DNA from: Chromera velia | Lineage: Eukaryota > Sar > Chromeraceae | Assembly (NCBI GenBank): GCA_018398765.1 | Contig: JAHBMJ010001173.1 | Location: forward strand, 35,969-65,968 | Length of the DNA: 30,000 bases | Reading direction: 5' to 3' | In this document: positions 1-10,180 of the stretch, piece by piece | How positions within the stretch are numbered: the first letter of the stretch is position 1 | How the letters are laid out: each line of letters starts with the position of its first letter | Translations under genes and position numbers: made by a program | Notes under the pieces: generated by a model | The model's database searches: none | What the model saw: only the letters and a program-made list of their open reading frames with translations | Told to the model about the DNA's origin: nothing

Positions 1-271
1 CCGATGACTAGCAGTCGTACAAATAGGCAGGCAGCCAGGCAGCCAGGCGGGCAGGCAATCGATCGTGACTCAAAAATGGAAAGGTCCAAAAGAAAAATTA
101 AAAGGAATAATTTAATTTGCACCTGGTCACCTTGAGGGCTTTTTAGAAGGGCTTCAGCTGGTGTATCTGGTTGTACGTCATACCTTCCATGCGTGCCAAA
201 TGACGGCCTGTGCTGCCAAGTGTTGCTTGTATGCTTTGTGAAGTGATTTCCTCTCGGCATGATGAATGCAG
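1..271. other. Probable intron of the phosphodiesterase gene; no exon recognised
   Basis: The stretch ends in an ATGCAG acceptor before the exon at 272. It begins with imperfect GGCA-type repeats (about 25-55). No open segment with phosphodiesterase similarity was seen. Confidence 0.5.
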
Positions 272-1027
272 GTGGATGCTACCTATCTGAAGACACCCAA
301 GTACCACAATGCGCTTCACGGGGCTGATGTGAGTATCTGAAATTGACTGACTGCGTTCTGAAGAATGACATACGTTTTGCCCTTAAACACGTCTCTGTTT
401 CTGCATGTCTTCCTTACTCCCTACCAGCTAGTATGTGCCCTGTCTGAGCGTCAATGTGTCTGCCAGTGTGTCTCTCTCGTTTCCTCTGATCTCTGTCTCT
501 CTGTCAGTATCCACCTATCTATATAGCTATCTGCCTAACCATCATGCTAACTATCTCTCTTGTCTGTCTGTCTCGGAAAAAGTGAAGTGAAGAAAAGACG
601 ATATAGTCTGTCTGTTTGTCTCTTTCTCCCTTTGAGTGTGCCACTGTATGTATATGGTCAGCCGTGTCTCTCTTGGTCCGACTGTCACCTGCCATGCAGC
701 GTGTCTGTATACCTATGTAATCATAACGTGGCAGGTCCGCCTTCTTATACGTACTTCTTTACGACTCCTTTTGACACTCTCCGGTCCATACAGGTCGCTC
801 TGATGACCGTCTGGCTGCATTCACTTTCACACAGAATTCTTTTATGTTCATATGCATGTTCTGTATAAAATCATATCCATACAGGTCGCTCTGATGACCG
901 TCTGGCTGACGGAGTGCACAGGAGTGCGGCGACTTCTGAACCCGATCAGGAACGTGGCGGTTGTCATCGCGTCCTTGTGCCACGATCTAGGCCATGAGGG
1001 TCTGAACAACCAGTTCCATATCAACAG

Positions 1028-1059
<32 letters not shown>

Positions 1060-3941
1060 TTGAGGGGTGCATGGGGGGGGAGGGTGGAAGAGAAACAGAA
1101 TTTGGGGGACGTCCGTCCTGCAGATAAAAACGATCATGTGAATGTTCGCAAATGATCGTGCATGGCTGCATGTTTGAATGTATACCCTCCTGGATGCATG
1201 CAGCTGGATGCATTCATTTTCATACAGAATTTTGTATTGTACATGTATGTGTATAAAAGAATTCTGTATGAAAATGAATGTATGTGTACCATTTTGGATG
1301 CGTGCAGCTGGAGCAAGATCGCGATGATGTACAACGACCGGAGTGTGCTGGAATCTTTCCACGCGGCAAAGACATTCCGCGTTCTTCAGACCACAGGGTG
1401 CCAAATGCTGGTACGTGAATCATACTTACTCGTTCGTTGACAGTCAGATATGGTCGTTGGTTGATGTCATCCAGAGAGAGCTGCGTGAATATTCTATCCA
1501 TGTAGTTATTTCTCCCTCCGATCTATGAGATAGCAGGTGGACGGAGTGAGTGTCTGTGCTGATTTTTGTGCGTGTAGGAAAAACTCGAAGCTGCTGACCG
1601 TCGCCTGGCGCGATCTGCAATCATTGACCTCATCCTCGACACAGACATGAAAGTGGTCAGCCAGTCAGTCAGTCAGTCAGTCAGTCAGTCAGTCAGTCAG
1701 TTAGTCAGTTAGTCAGTCAGTCAGTCAGCAACAGAGGCAGTCAGTCAGTCAGTCAGTCAGTCAGTCAGTCAGTCAGTCAGTCAGTCAGCAACAGAGACAG
1801 TCAGTCAGTCAGTCAGTCAGCAACAGAGACAGTCAGTCAGTCAGTCAGTCAGTCAGAAACAGAGACAGTCAGTCAGTCAGTCAGTCAGTCAGTCAGTCAG
1901 TCAGTCAGCAACAGAGACAGTCAGTCAGTCAGTCAGTCAGTCAGTCAGTCAGTCAGACAGCAATAGAGACAGCCAGTCAGTCAGTCAGTCAGCAACAGAG
2001 ACAGTCAGTCAGTCAGTCAGTCAGACAGACAGTCAGTTAGTCAGTCAGTCAGTCAGTCAGTCAGTCAGACAGTCAGTCAGTCAGTCAGTCAGTCAGTCAG
2101 TCAGTCAGTCAGCATTGGGCATGTACAAACACACTCTCTTCTGCCGCCTTCTCCTCAACCCGCCTCAGGCCCGACTTCGCTTTCTGTTGGTACCCTGCGC
2201 CACCTGCTCGCTGATCGTGCCAGACAAATGGAATGCGTTAATTCTATTGCTGCCCGAGCTTCCAATCAGAATTTGTTTTTTCATGACACACGCAGTCTCC
2301 CTAATTGCATCATGAAGCAGATCAATCAATCATCGTCTTCTCTCTTCCTGCTCCTGTCCTGCTGGGGTCTCCATCTATGCATGCAGCACTTTGAGTTCGT
2401 GTCTGCCATGAAGCTGCGGCTAGCGGTGCCCGAGTTCTCGAAGTCGTTCGATGAAACGAACTGGGGGGACTCTGGGGATGCCGAGCTAAACAAAGTACAG
2501 CAAGAGGCAGACAGAGATATCTGGATGGTCACTAGAGGATGTCTGAAGGCAGCCGATCTCGGTCGGTCAGTGAGAGGAATCAAGGATAAAAAGAATCAAT
2601 CCACCTGCCAGCAAGATCTGTGCTTTGCAGCAACAAGTCTTTACAACACGATGAAAAATTTCTCAGGAAAGAATCGTATCAGCCGATCATCACTTTTTGC
2701 GTAGCATTGACGATGTGTGGTGACTTAGAGAACGCTTTGCTCAGAATGACTTTCTTTGAAAACATATTTCCATGTGTGGCTGCTGAGATCGGTCCGTCGG
2801 GACACTGCACCTCTCAGAGCAGTCCTCTTTTTGAGTCGCTGTATAGAGCACCGAGAGGTTGGTCCGCTTCATACGTATGAAAGCACAGTGAGTGATTCTG
2901 TCTTTTTTCTTTTAAGTAAATGCATAGGTATGAAAGCACAGTGAGTGATCCTGTCAAATCTTGTTGGTTGCACCTTCAATTCCTCTACTGCATGTCCTCT
3001 TACTATGTTGCATACATGCAGGTCACAGTGCGAAACTCTGGGCTGCTCACTTCGCGAGGTCGCTGTGCGTGACAGAGGAATTTTTCCTGCAAGGCGACAA
3101 AGAGGAGGCTCTGAAACTCCCCATCTCCCCCCTCTGCAACCGCAACGATTCGTCCCCTGCCGCTCTGTGCAAGTCACAAGTAGGATTCGTCAACTTCGTC
3201 TGCAGGTAGGTCGGGGGGCCGGGGGGGGGCCGGCGGGGGGGGGGATGCATGCATGAATAAATTTGAATTCGAGCGCTCGATCGATCGACTGTTTGTGCAA
3301 GAAGTGTGATTGAGGCGTTTTTCTTCGCATGCGTACAAGTATTTGGTCGCGGAAAAAGGCGCTTCTGTGTCTGTGTATTCGAAAAGTTTCTTCATTGAAG
3401 GCCATCCATGTCACCTAGCTGGGAGGAGCACTTCCGGACGGACTTGATTCCTCTGCCTTGCTCCTGAAAGAAGATTGAGTGCATGAGGGTCAGTGGGTGT
3501 ACTCCATGTGTTTCCTGATGCGCCATTATGGGCGTTCGAACCAGACTGGGGCTCTGATGTGAATTCATCTGAATGTCTGTGAACGGACGGTAGGGGAGGA
3601 ATTGTGATCGCTTTTTAAGTCAAGCCAATTATTCTTTTGTCTGTCCACGCAGAGAACTTTTCGTCCAGCTTGCGCAAGTCGAACAAGTGGCGTCCGGCAG
3701 GAATAAACTTCTGCTTCCCGGCGAGGGCAGCATCACCACAGTCTGCCTCGCGAATATGGACGCGAACATCGAAAAGTGGAAAGAGACTGCCACACCTGCG
3801 TCCCTCCCTCTCTCGCTTTTCGATCCCCCGCCCCCCAACCTTTTGCCTCCGATTGAGGGCCCTGGTGTTGAAGTTCTCCAGTTCTTCCCGACTCCAGGGG
3901 AAACCGGGGGAGGAAGTCAGGAGGATGGCCTCCTGCTGTGA
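272..3941 (+). CDS. 3',5'-cyclic nucleotide phosphodiesterase (class I PDE catalytic domain), 5' partial
   Basis: Hydrolyses cAMP and/or cGMP. Seven exons join in frame: 272-328, 885-1027, 1308-1410, 1578-1655, 2387-2561, 3022-3205 and 3653-3941 (stop TGA). Visible PDE signatures, in order: YHNALHGAD (proton-donor His and first metal His), SLCHDLGHEGLNNQFHIN (metal His-Asp), MMYNDRSVLESFH, IIDLILDTDMKV, LKAADLGHSAKLW (second metal Asp), EEFFLQGD, LPISPLCNR and CKSQVGFVNFV (the invariant purine-clamping Gln). All are family hallmarks, so catalysis is probably intact. A tail of about 80 residues follows, rich in Pro and Gly (PPPPNLLPP). Substrate specificity cannot be read from sequence alone. 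Amino-terminal regulatory or membrane exons must lie upstream; none was recognised in 1-271. Exon boundaries were chosen from GT/AG sites plus phase agreement; the split codons at 1027/1308, 2561/3022 and 3205/3653 restore conserved residues. Confidence 0.9.
329..884. other. Phosphodiesterase intron, 556 bp
   Basis: GTGAGT donor and ATACAG acceptor. The interior is pyrimidine-rich with many CTGT/CTCT runs (about 400-700). Its 3' end contains a hairpin insertion and a decoy copy of the next exon's start, described separately. Confidence 0.7.
785..908. mobile_element. Short inverted-repeat insertion flanked by 33-bp direct repeats at a 3' splice site (copy A)
   Basis: The 33 bases at 785-817 recur exactly at 876-908. 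They contain the intron acceptor (CATACAG) and the first 24 bases of the phosphodiesterase exon. The 58-bp insert at 818-875 starts CATTCACTTTCACACAGAATT and ends with an imperfect inverted match (TTCTGTATAAAAT). Reading from the first acceptor copy meets a stop inside the insert, so the second copy must be used and the first is a decoy within the intron. It resembles a MITE or introner, but the flanking repeat is much longer than the usual transposase target duplication. Confidence 0.7.
1028..1062. repeat. GT dinucleotide microsatellite at a 5' splice site
   Basis: A GT run starts at the donor of the phosphodiesterase exon ending at 1027, so the first intron bases are themselves repeat units. 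Confidence 0.8.
1191..1312. mobile_element. Inverted-repeat hairpin insertion flanked by 18-bp direct repeats at a 3' splice site (copy B, best preserved)
   Basis: Direct repeats lie at 1191-1208 and 1295-1312 with one mismatch; both contain a TGCAG acceptor plus the first exon bases. The insert at 1209-1294 has 22-bp terminal inverted repeats at 1211-1232 and 1259-1280 matching at 21 of 22 positions, core CATTTTCATACAGAATT. The arms are separated by about 26 bp, so the whole can fold as a hairpin. The exon beginning at 1308 uses the second acceptor; the upstream copy is a decoy 104 bp away, out of frame. Confidence 0.8.
1656..2113 (+). repeat. GTCA tetranucleotide microsatellite with higher-order interruptions, starting at a 5' splice site
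   Basis: About 450 bp of GTCA repeats begin exactly at the donor of the phosphodiesterase exon ending at 1655. The tract is interrupted about seven times by a related 12-mer (CAACAGAGACAG and variants), giving a minisatellite-like higher-order pattern. Each unit contains GTCAG, the commonest donor pentamer in this window. Confidence 0.95.
2875..2955. repeat. 28-bp direct repeat flanking a 25-bp insert, in a phosphodiesterase intron
   Basis: Positions 2875-2902 and 2928-2955 match with one mismatch. The insert 2903-2927 ends AAATGCATAG, similar to the end of the insert near 7330. The arrangement is the same as the hairpin insertions but shorter and without a clear inverted repeat. Confidence 0.7.
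3206..3652. other. Phosphodiesterase intron, 447 bp, with a G-rich start
   Basis: GTAGGT donor and ACGCAG acceptor. G runs at about 3211-3243 could form a G-quadruplex on the + strand. Nothing coding was seen. Confidence 0.65.
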
Positions 3942-4831
3942 TTTGGGGGGTGGTACCCTCTTTCCTCCTCATGCAGCGCTTTTGAATAGTTCGATCCCTT
4001 TTCCTGCCCCCCCTCGACTCTTTTTCTTTCTCTTTTCCTGTGCCCATGCATGACGGCGTTTTTTCTTCTCTTTTCTCTTTCCAAGAGAGTAACATGAGAA
4101 AAGAAGAGAGGAGGGGGGCATACGAAAGAAGTACGGGAACAATGCAAATTAAAAGGGGCCCGGGACAGTAAAAGAGAAAGAACGTCCACAAGAAGAGACA
4201 GGGACAGTCCTCCACAATCTGGAGAATCGTCGGGTTGAAGAAAGTCCTTTTTGCGGGTCCGCCACCTCCTTGCTTCTCCGTATGCTTCTCTCCTTCTGCC
4301 TCGTGTTTTTTCCTCTCTCCTTGTTTATGCCACTTCGACCTTTTCATTGTCCGCGTGCACCTTGTATTGTTCCTCTTCTCTTGTCACTCCTGAAGTGTTT
4401 ACACACTTGATGAAAAATCTGTTGTTCCATAAAGATCCTTTACAATCGCTGACCACTCGCGCCCGCATCTGCCAGCAAATCAACTAATCGATCGATCCGT
4501 CGACGCAAGGATAGCAGTCGAAGATCAACATGCATGGAGTAGAGTCAATGCAATGCATAGTCGAGTTGTCTGGCTGGGAGGGAATGAATGCCGTCATCAT
4601 GCACCATGTATGCAACCATTTCATTTGCACGCACAATTGCCAAATCACCGCAACTTAAAGCAAGCAAATCGATGGCACAAAGCCAGCCAAGCCGATGCAT
4701 GTCAATACATGCACGTACAGAGACAGATCGATGCAGCTGCAGTACCGTTCTGTGAGCATCATTCATCAGAGCTCTCTCTTTTTTGAACTTAACCCTCAAA
4801 ACCAGAGACGGTGGTTAAAGGGAAAGACTTC
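3942..4831. other. Intergenic region after the phosphodiesterase stop; no gene recognised
   Basis: Long CT-rich/GA-rich stretches (about 4015-4400) produce open frames of biased composition on both strands, but none has recognisable domains. An imperfect pyrimidine/purine inverted repeat around 4064-4112 might act in 3'-end formation; this is only a possibility. Confidence 0.5.
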
Positions 4832-5188
4832 CTAAAAGCCCGGTTGCACCGCTTCATCTCCTTCTCCGCCTCTCACTCTCCCTGCCCCCAACTTTGCAAC
4901 CTCCTTCAAAAACCTTATCGTCCCCTCCCCTGGTCTCCCGTATGTCTCAAAGACGAGAGGCAAAAAACGAAACCCGATCTCATGACAGATCTCTCCATAC
5001 CTGTCATTCTTCACTTTCTCCATCGCTCTCGTTGCCGACCCTGCTGTCTTTGCAAATCTAGTTGCAAATCTACGCAGGCGGTTGGCATTGTCCTGGACTG
5101 CCTGGCGGCGCCAGGACGACTTGGGCCGAGCAGCGCCGCCAGCGCGGGCCCAGGCATTCTGATGCGTGCGCGGGTCTCGGCGGGTTTC
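4832..5188 (-). pseudogene. Retroelement (LINE-type reverse transcriptase polyprotein) C-terminal remnant
   Basis: On the minus strand a 118-codon open frame ends at 4832. It reads as a run of basic/Ala-rich helix followed by KVKNDRYGEICHEIGF, RFLPLVFETYGRPGEG and FLKEVAKL. This resembles the small C-terminal domain found after reverse transcriptase in many algal and protist non-LTR elements (pattern K...Y...C...G..F.P.V.ET.G......L...A). A stop codon lies immediately upstream in frame, at 5189-5191, so it is a decayed fragment. Recognition is from pattern memory, not from a search. Confidence 0.5.
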
Positions 5189-5191
5189 TCA

Positions 5192-6114
5192 GCAGGATCG
5201 CGGAGCTGACATGTGCCGGTGCCTGAGTCCTCTTGGTGTTGCGTGCGTGCGTCATGTAGAGGCGCGCCGTGAGCTAGGCCACCGTCCTGTTGCATGCAGT
5301 CTTGTCGCTCATTGCAACCCGATGCAGCCTGGTGTAGAGTCGACAACTTCTAGTGGATCGATTATCGTTCTCTTGAGTGGATTGGAATTGAGTAGGAGTA
5401 ATGGAGAGTCGAGTACGTTGTGAATAACCTTGAGAATGGCGATGGACTTGAGATGAATCTATTGATCCGTACATACATTGGACTTGTTGTATCCTACTTC
5501 TATGATCATAGTTTCCAGAATTTAGTGACTCCAGTCTCCGAGTCGGCAGTTTCGTTCCTCCTTTCATGTTCCTAGGGCTTTCGCCGCCCTAGCTCTTCCC
5601 TTCTCCGTTACGAGTAGTTTGTAACAGCATCGATTGAGAATAGATGAGTGACGGCGACATCTATAAGCAAAGTTTTCAAAATAATTCGCATTGATATACA
5701 AATCAATATGTCAAAAAAATATATTGAATAAAAACCATATCTGAAAAAATCTATTTGTATTCAGTGGGCTGAGGCTGCTAAGCCAGACTTTATAAAAAAA
5801 AATGTTCTAATTGATCGAATGGATATAGCTCTGTGTTGCTCTCCCTATAACTGTATATAAGTGTGACAGCATACAAATATTTTATCTGCAGTGGTAACCT
5901 AGGCGGTGACACACACAGTGCTACAGTTTAACTATTAACACAAGAAAAAATGCAAAAAGGCCCCATTTCTGAGAAGAGATTCACTGTTGTTAAGGCTGGA
6001 AGGGCCCCTTTATTCCCTTCTAGCTTGCTGTGAATTGAACAGAGAAGATTTGCTGCAACGAAACACTAAAGTATGTAAGAAAAGAGTTTATAATAGCAGT
6101 CCATCAGCCTGAGC
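5192..6114. other. Intergenic region with an AT-rich island
   Basis: No gene was recognised. The part at about 5570-5650 resembles the edge of a repetitive element. From about 5650 to 6110 base composition becomes markedly AT-rich (A runs, ATATATT, TATAAAAAAAAA), unlike all other parts of the window. It could be a transposon remnant, organelle-derived DNA or a promoter-type region. Confidence 0.4.
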
Positions 6115-6190
6115 CTTATCTGCACTGCTTCATCTCCTTCTTCTCCCTTCACTCTTCCGGCCCCCAACTTCGCAGTACTTCGCAGAATTT
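6115..6190 (-). pseudogene. Second short copy of the same retroelement 3' end
   Basis: The stretch containing CTGCACTGCTTCATCTCC through GGCCCCCAACTTCGCA parallels 4842-4903 (GGTTGCACCGCTTCATCTCC through GCCCCCAACTTTGCA). This is the region encoding the remnant's last residues on the minus strand. Only a few dozen bases are shared. Confidence 0.45.
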
Positions 6191-6981
6191 TTTTGTGAAT
6201 TTCTAATACTTCTCAACTAGGGCCTAGGATTTACCCGAGCTGCCCTCCGCGAGGACGCACAAACTTAATTCTCACACTTGGCGTCGCGCGCGAGTGCGCG
6301 CGAGTGCGCGCGAACAAACTTGTATATTCACATACGTGTGTGAGCACTCTGCATGGACGGCTGTGCAAGTCAAACGTCGACAGCCACACATGACGGGATG
6401 TGTTTGCCGTACACTTGCATACGTGTCCTTCTCGGGATCCTCATATGCAAATCCTGGTTTCGGTAAGCTCGGATCGACTGGCAAGGTGAAGCACTCTGTG
6501 TAGGCCAACAACAGTATACATTTTGAATCGCATGCACTTGGATGCATGCATGCAGACGTGGCCACTGTTCTGGCACCCACAACCAGCAAAGCACGGCATC
6601 GAGACCGGGCTTTCGAAATTCTCCAGTTCAGCTACGTGACGTCTGCTGTGCCATCCTCAAAGGGACGAGAGGGAAGACCATTATGGCTCAACCGTTGTCC
6701 CTGTCTCCAAAAGAAAGAAAGAAAGTCGAACGAACAAGTTCACTACTAACTTAACTTTTAGCAGTACCAAGCTTTTGCTCGTAGCATTTGTGTTCGACTC
6801 AAGTCTGTTGTCGAGCACGCTCGCTCTTTGCTCTGTCCACGCCCCATCAACGAATTCATCAGACAGAACTTTTGAAGAAAGCTCGGACTCTGCTCAAAGG
6901 ACCGGCTCTTCCAGGCGAAATGGAACGCCCCGCCTGCGGGCCTCGACGACGACGAGTGTCAGTGCAGTCCCTCTCCGTCGC
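6191..6981. other. Upstream region of the giant gene; probable 5' untranslated/promoter region
   Basis: Contains a CG-rich near-repeat at about 6282-6312 (GCGCGCGAGTGC units). Open frames at 6546-6749 and 6775-6981 lack recognisable domains. An upstream untranslated exon is possible but cannot be placed. Confidence 0.35.
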
Positions 6982-7030
6982 ATGCACCCCCTGTACTGCG
7001 GTCTTCTGCTTCTGATGTGTCTCTGCACTG
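6982..7030 (+). CDS. Candidate first exon: signal peptide of the giant gene
   Basis: ATG at 6982 begins MHPLYCGLLLLMCLCT, a short leader with a hydrophobic core. A GT follows at 7031 in phase 1, which matches the phase of the next exon at 7574. The join would give CLCTA-SVFSC, a plausible signal-peptidase site just before the first EGF. The donor (GTCTGC) is weak, and another upstream exon is possible. Confidence 0.4.
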
Positions 7031-10000
7031 GTCTGCCTTTGTCCCTGCTCAATTGCCCTCTCTTGAACGAGAGATAGAAGATATTCATTCAACGTAAACA
7101 AATGTGCAGCGTCGGAGAGAGAGAAGGGACAACACGGCAAAAGCAACCCGTATCTCCTCCTTCTTGGCTCCTCTCACTTTGTATCTGGATGGGAGCTTTT
7201 GTACTGCCCGCTAATTGTCAGTCTCCTCTCCCTCTACCTTCCTTTTTTGGCTCCCCTGCAGGACACGCACTTTACCTTTTAGGCCGTAAGGAGTTTCTTC
7301 CTTTCTCCATGCATTCTGGATGAAAATGAATGCATAGGCCGGAAGCATTTTCTTCCTTTTTCCAATACCACTTGTGGATCCGTGCTGAGTGTGTCTACTC
7401 ACTGCCCGACTTGAAGGCTCGTTTGAGGAATGCTATCGAAGGAATGTCAAAACAGAGCCCCCCCATGCATCCTGCTTGCTGCCTGATTCGATCGACAGTG
7501 CATGTCAATTCACGTACGCTCTGTGTTTGTGCCCTTTAATTCCTGTCGTCCCTCCTGTCGGTTCTGTTCTCAGCTTCGGTCTTCAGCTGTGCCATCGGAC
7601 CTCACAACTGCGACGTCAACGCAGACTGCACCGGCATCGTCGGGAGTTTCACGTGTGCCTGCAACGCCGGTTTTGATGGAGACGGCGTCGTCTGTGGCAC
7701 GAGGGTGTCTCCGAGCGACATCGGGAGGGGAGACAGAGAAAGTTTCACTTGGACGAAGGACACGGAGAATCTGTTCAACGGCCACGTGACCATCCACACA
7801 GACTACACAGGCTCGGTGTGCCCAGGAGAATACAGAGTGTACGCACCCAGCAGTTGGCGTTGGAACCCCGGAGTCGTCACGACCCGACGTCACCAACTGG
7901 GACGACCACGAGCAGAAGATCTGGCCTGCAGACATCCGTGTGGGGCCCTTCAGGTTCTTTCGCTTTCTCATCAGAAGAATCCAGCGCACCAGTGCAAACT
8001 ACGTCACTATAGGCCAAGCGCACCTCTACGCAGCTGCAGTGACAGGTCAGAATTGTCTGCAACACACGCATTTAAACTGTCGACTTCTTTTCTGACACAG
8101 ACAAGCAAACGACAGCTCAGCCCCAGACTGGCTCTCGATCCGGAATTATGTGATACGCCTGGGTTTTGGTGTTGGACTGAAATGACACACCCCCATTGGG
8201 TTAATGTGATTACTTGCTTTTACACACTTGCACACCTTATGCTTTACCGTCTTTTGTGCACCATATGCGCTGCAGAGCTCGACGAGTGCGCGGCAGGAGT
8301 CCACAACTGCGACCCCCAAGCCACATGTGCCAACACCAACGGGAGTTTTGCCTGTACCTGCAACGCCGGGTTGGATGGAGACGGGGTGGCGTGTGGGTTG
8401 AGGGTCCCTCCTGCAGACATCGGAAGGGGCGACCAAGCTGACTTCACCTGGACCAAAGACAAAGACACCCTTTTCAACGGAGTCGTCACCATCTACAAAG
8501 ACTACGGGGGCGAAGTGTGCCCAGGAGAGTATCGGGTTTTTGCGCCAAACGGCTGGCACAACAACGCAGGAGTGACGAACACACAAAATTCGAACGAGTA
8601 CCTTCCCTCCTCTGCGTTCGATGGAAGCTCTGAAGAGTTCCCTTTTCTCTCTCCGTCGGCTAACGTTGCAGGCACCACCACAGCCACTGAGTCAAATTTC
8701 CAACTCATTCTGATGACCCCTTGCTACATTACCCTGGCTGGGTATTCTGTGACGGCCCGTGATGTTGCAAACTGGGCGCAATACAGTCCCTCGTCAATGA
8801 ACGTGTCAGGGGCCAACAGCACAGACGGCCCATGGACGACGCTCCACTCCTTCAGTGACGTCACCAACTGGGACGACCACGAGCAGAAGATCTGGCCTGC
8901 AGACATCCGTGTGGGGCCCTTCAGGTTCTTTCGCTTTCTCATCAGAAGAATCCAGCGCACCAGTGCAAACTACGTCACTATAGGCCAAGCGCACCTCTAC
9001 GCAGCTGCAGTGACAGGTCAGAATTGTCTGCAACACACGCAGTTAAACTGTCGACCTCTTTTCTGACACAGACAAGCAAACGACAGCTCAGCCCCAGACT
9101 GGCTCTCGATCCGGAATTATGTGATACGCCTGGGTTTTGGTGTTGGACTGAAATGACACACCCCCATTGGGTTAATGTGATTACTTGCTTTTAAACACTT
9201 GCACACCTTATGCTCTACCGTTTTTTGTGCACCATATGCGCTGCAGAGCTCGACGAGTGCGCGGCAGGAGTCCACAACTGCGACCCCCAAGCCACATGTG
9301 CCAACACCAACGGGAGTTTTGCCTGTTCCTGCAATGCCGGGTTGGATGGAGACGGGGTGGCGTGTGGGTTGAGGGTCCCTCCTGCAGACATCGGGAGGGG
9401 GGAGGGGTATTCTGGGACGTTGACGTGGAGCAAAGACAAAGACTGGCTCTTCAACGGCATTGTCACCATATTCAAAGACTACGGGGGCGAGGTCTGCCCC
9501 GGAGAGTATCGGGTTTTTGCCCCCAACAGTTGGTTGTACAATCCGGGGGTAACGAACACGGCGAACTCAAATGAGTACCTGCCGTCTTCGGCCTTCGACG
9601 GCTTGGCGGACGGAAAGCCGTTCCACTCCCCTTCACAAAACATCGCGGGCACGGCAACAGCAACAGAGTCAAACTTTCAGGTCATTTTGAGGACCCCTTG
9701 CTACATCATATTGGCCGGGTATTCAATTCAGGCTCGTACTGATTCTACAACTTTTGCGTACCAAAACCCATCCTCGATGAACGTCTCAGGATCGAACAGC
9801 ACAGACGGTCCATGGACGACGCTCCACTCGTTCAGTGACGTCACCAACTGGGACGACCATGAGCAGAAGATCTGGCCTGCAGACATCCGTGTGGGGCCCT
9901 TCAGGTTCTTTCGCTTCCTTGCGAGAAGAATTCAGAACAGCGGAGCGAGTTGGTATTCTATAGGTCACGCCTACCTCTATGCAGCTGCTGCGACAGGTGA

Positions 10001-10138
10001 GGACCACCTTTTGGCTTGCAGATCTTTTGCTGCAAGTCCATTTCGCGTTCTCTGCATGACTTTTGTTTGTTTGTTTGTTTGTTTGTTTGTTTGTTTGAAC
10101 TTCCAGCTGGGGGCACTGCCTTATTTTGGAGGGCGGCT

Positions 10139-10180
<42 letters not shown>

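Noticed and set aside
3733-4347. 204-codon open frame on the minus strand over the phosphodiesterase 3' end
   Set aside because: Highly biased in Lys/Glu/Arg and aromatic runs because of the CT-rich DNA. It overlaps the real last exon and has no recognisable domain.
5340-5650. Possible LTR end (a stretch ending in GTAACA)
   Set aside because: No matching TGTTAC start, partner LTR or primer-binding site could be found.
6546-6749. Open frame after a TGCATGCAG acceptor-like site, possible exon
   Set aside because: No domain and no matching donor or phase partner were found, so it could not be supported as an exon of the giant gene.
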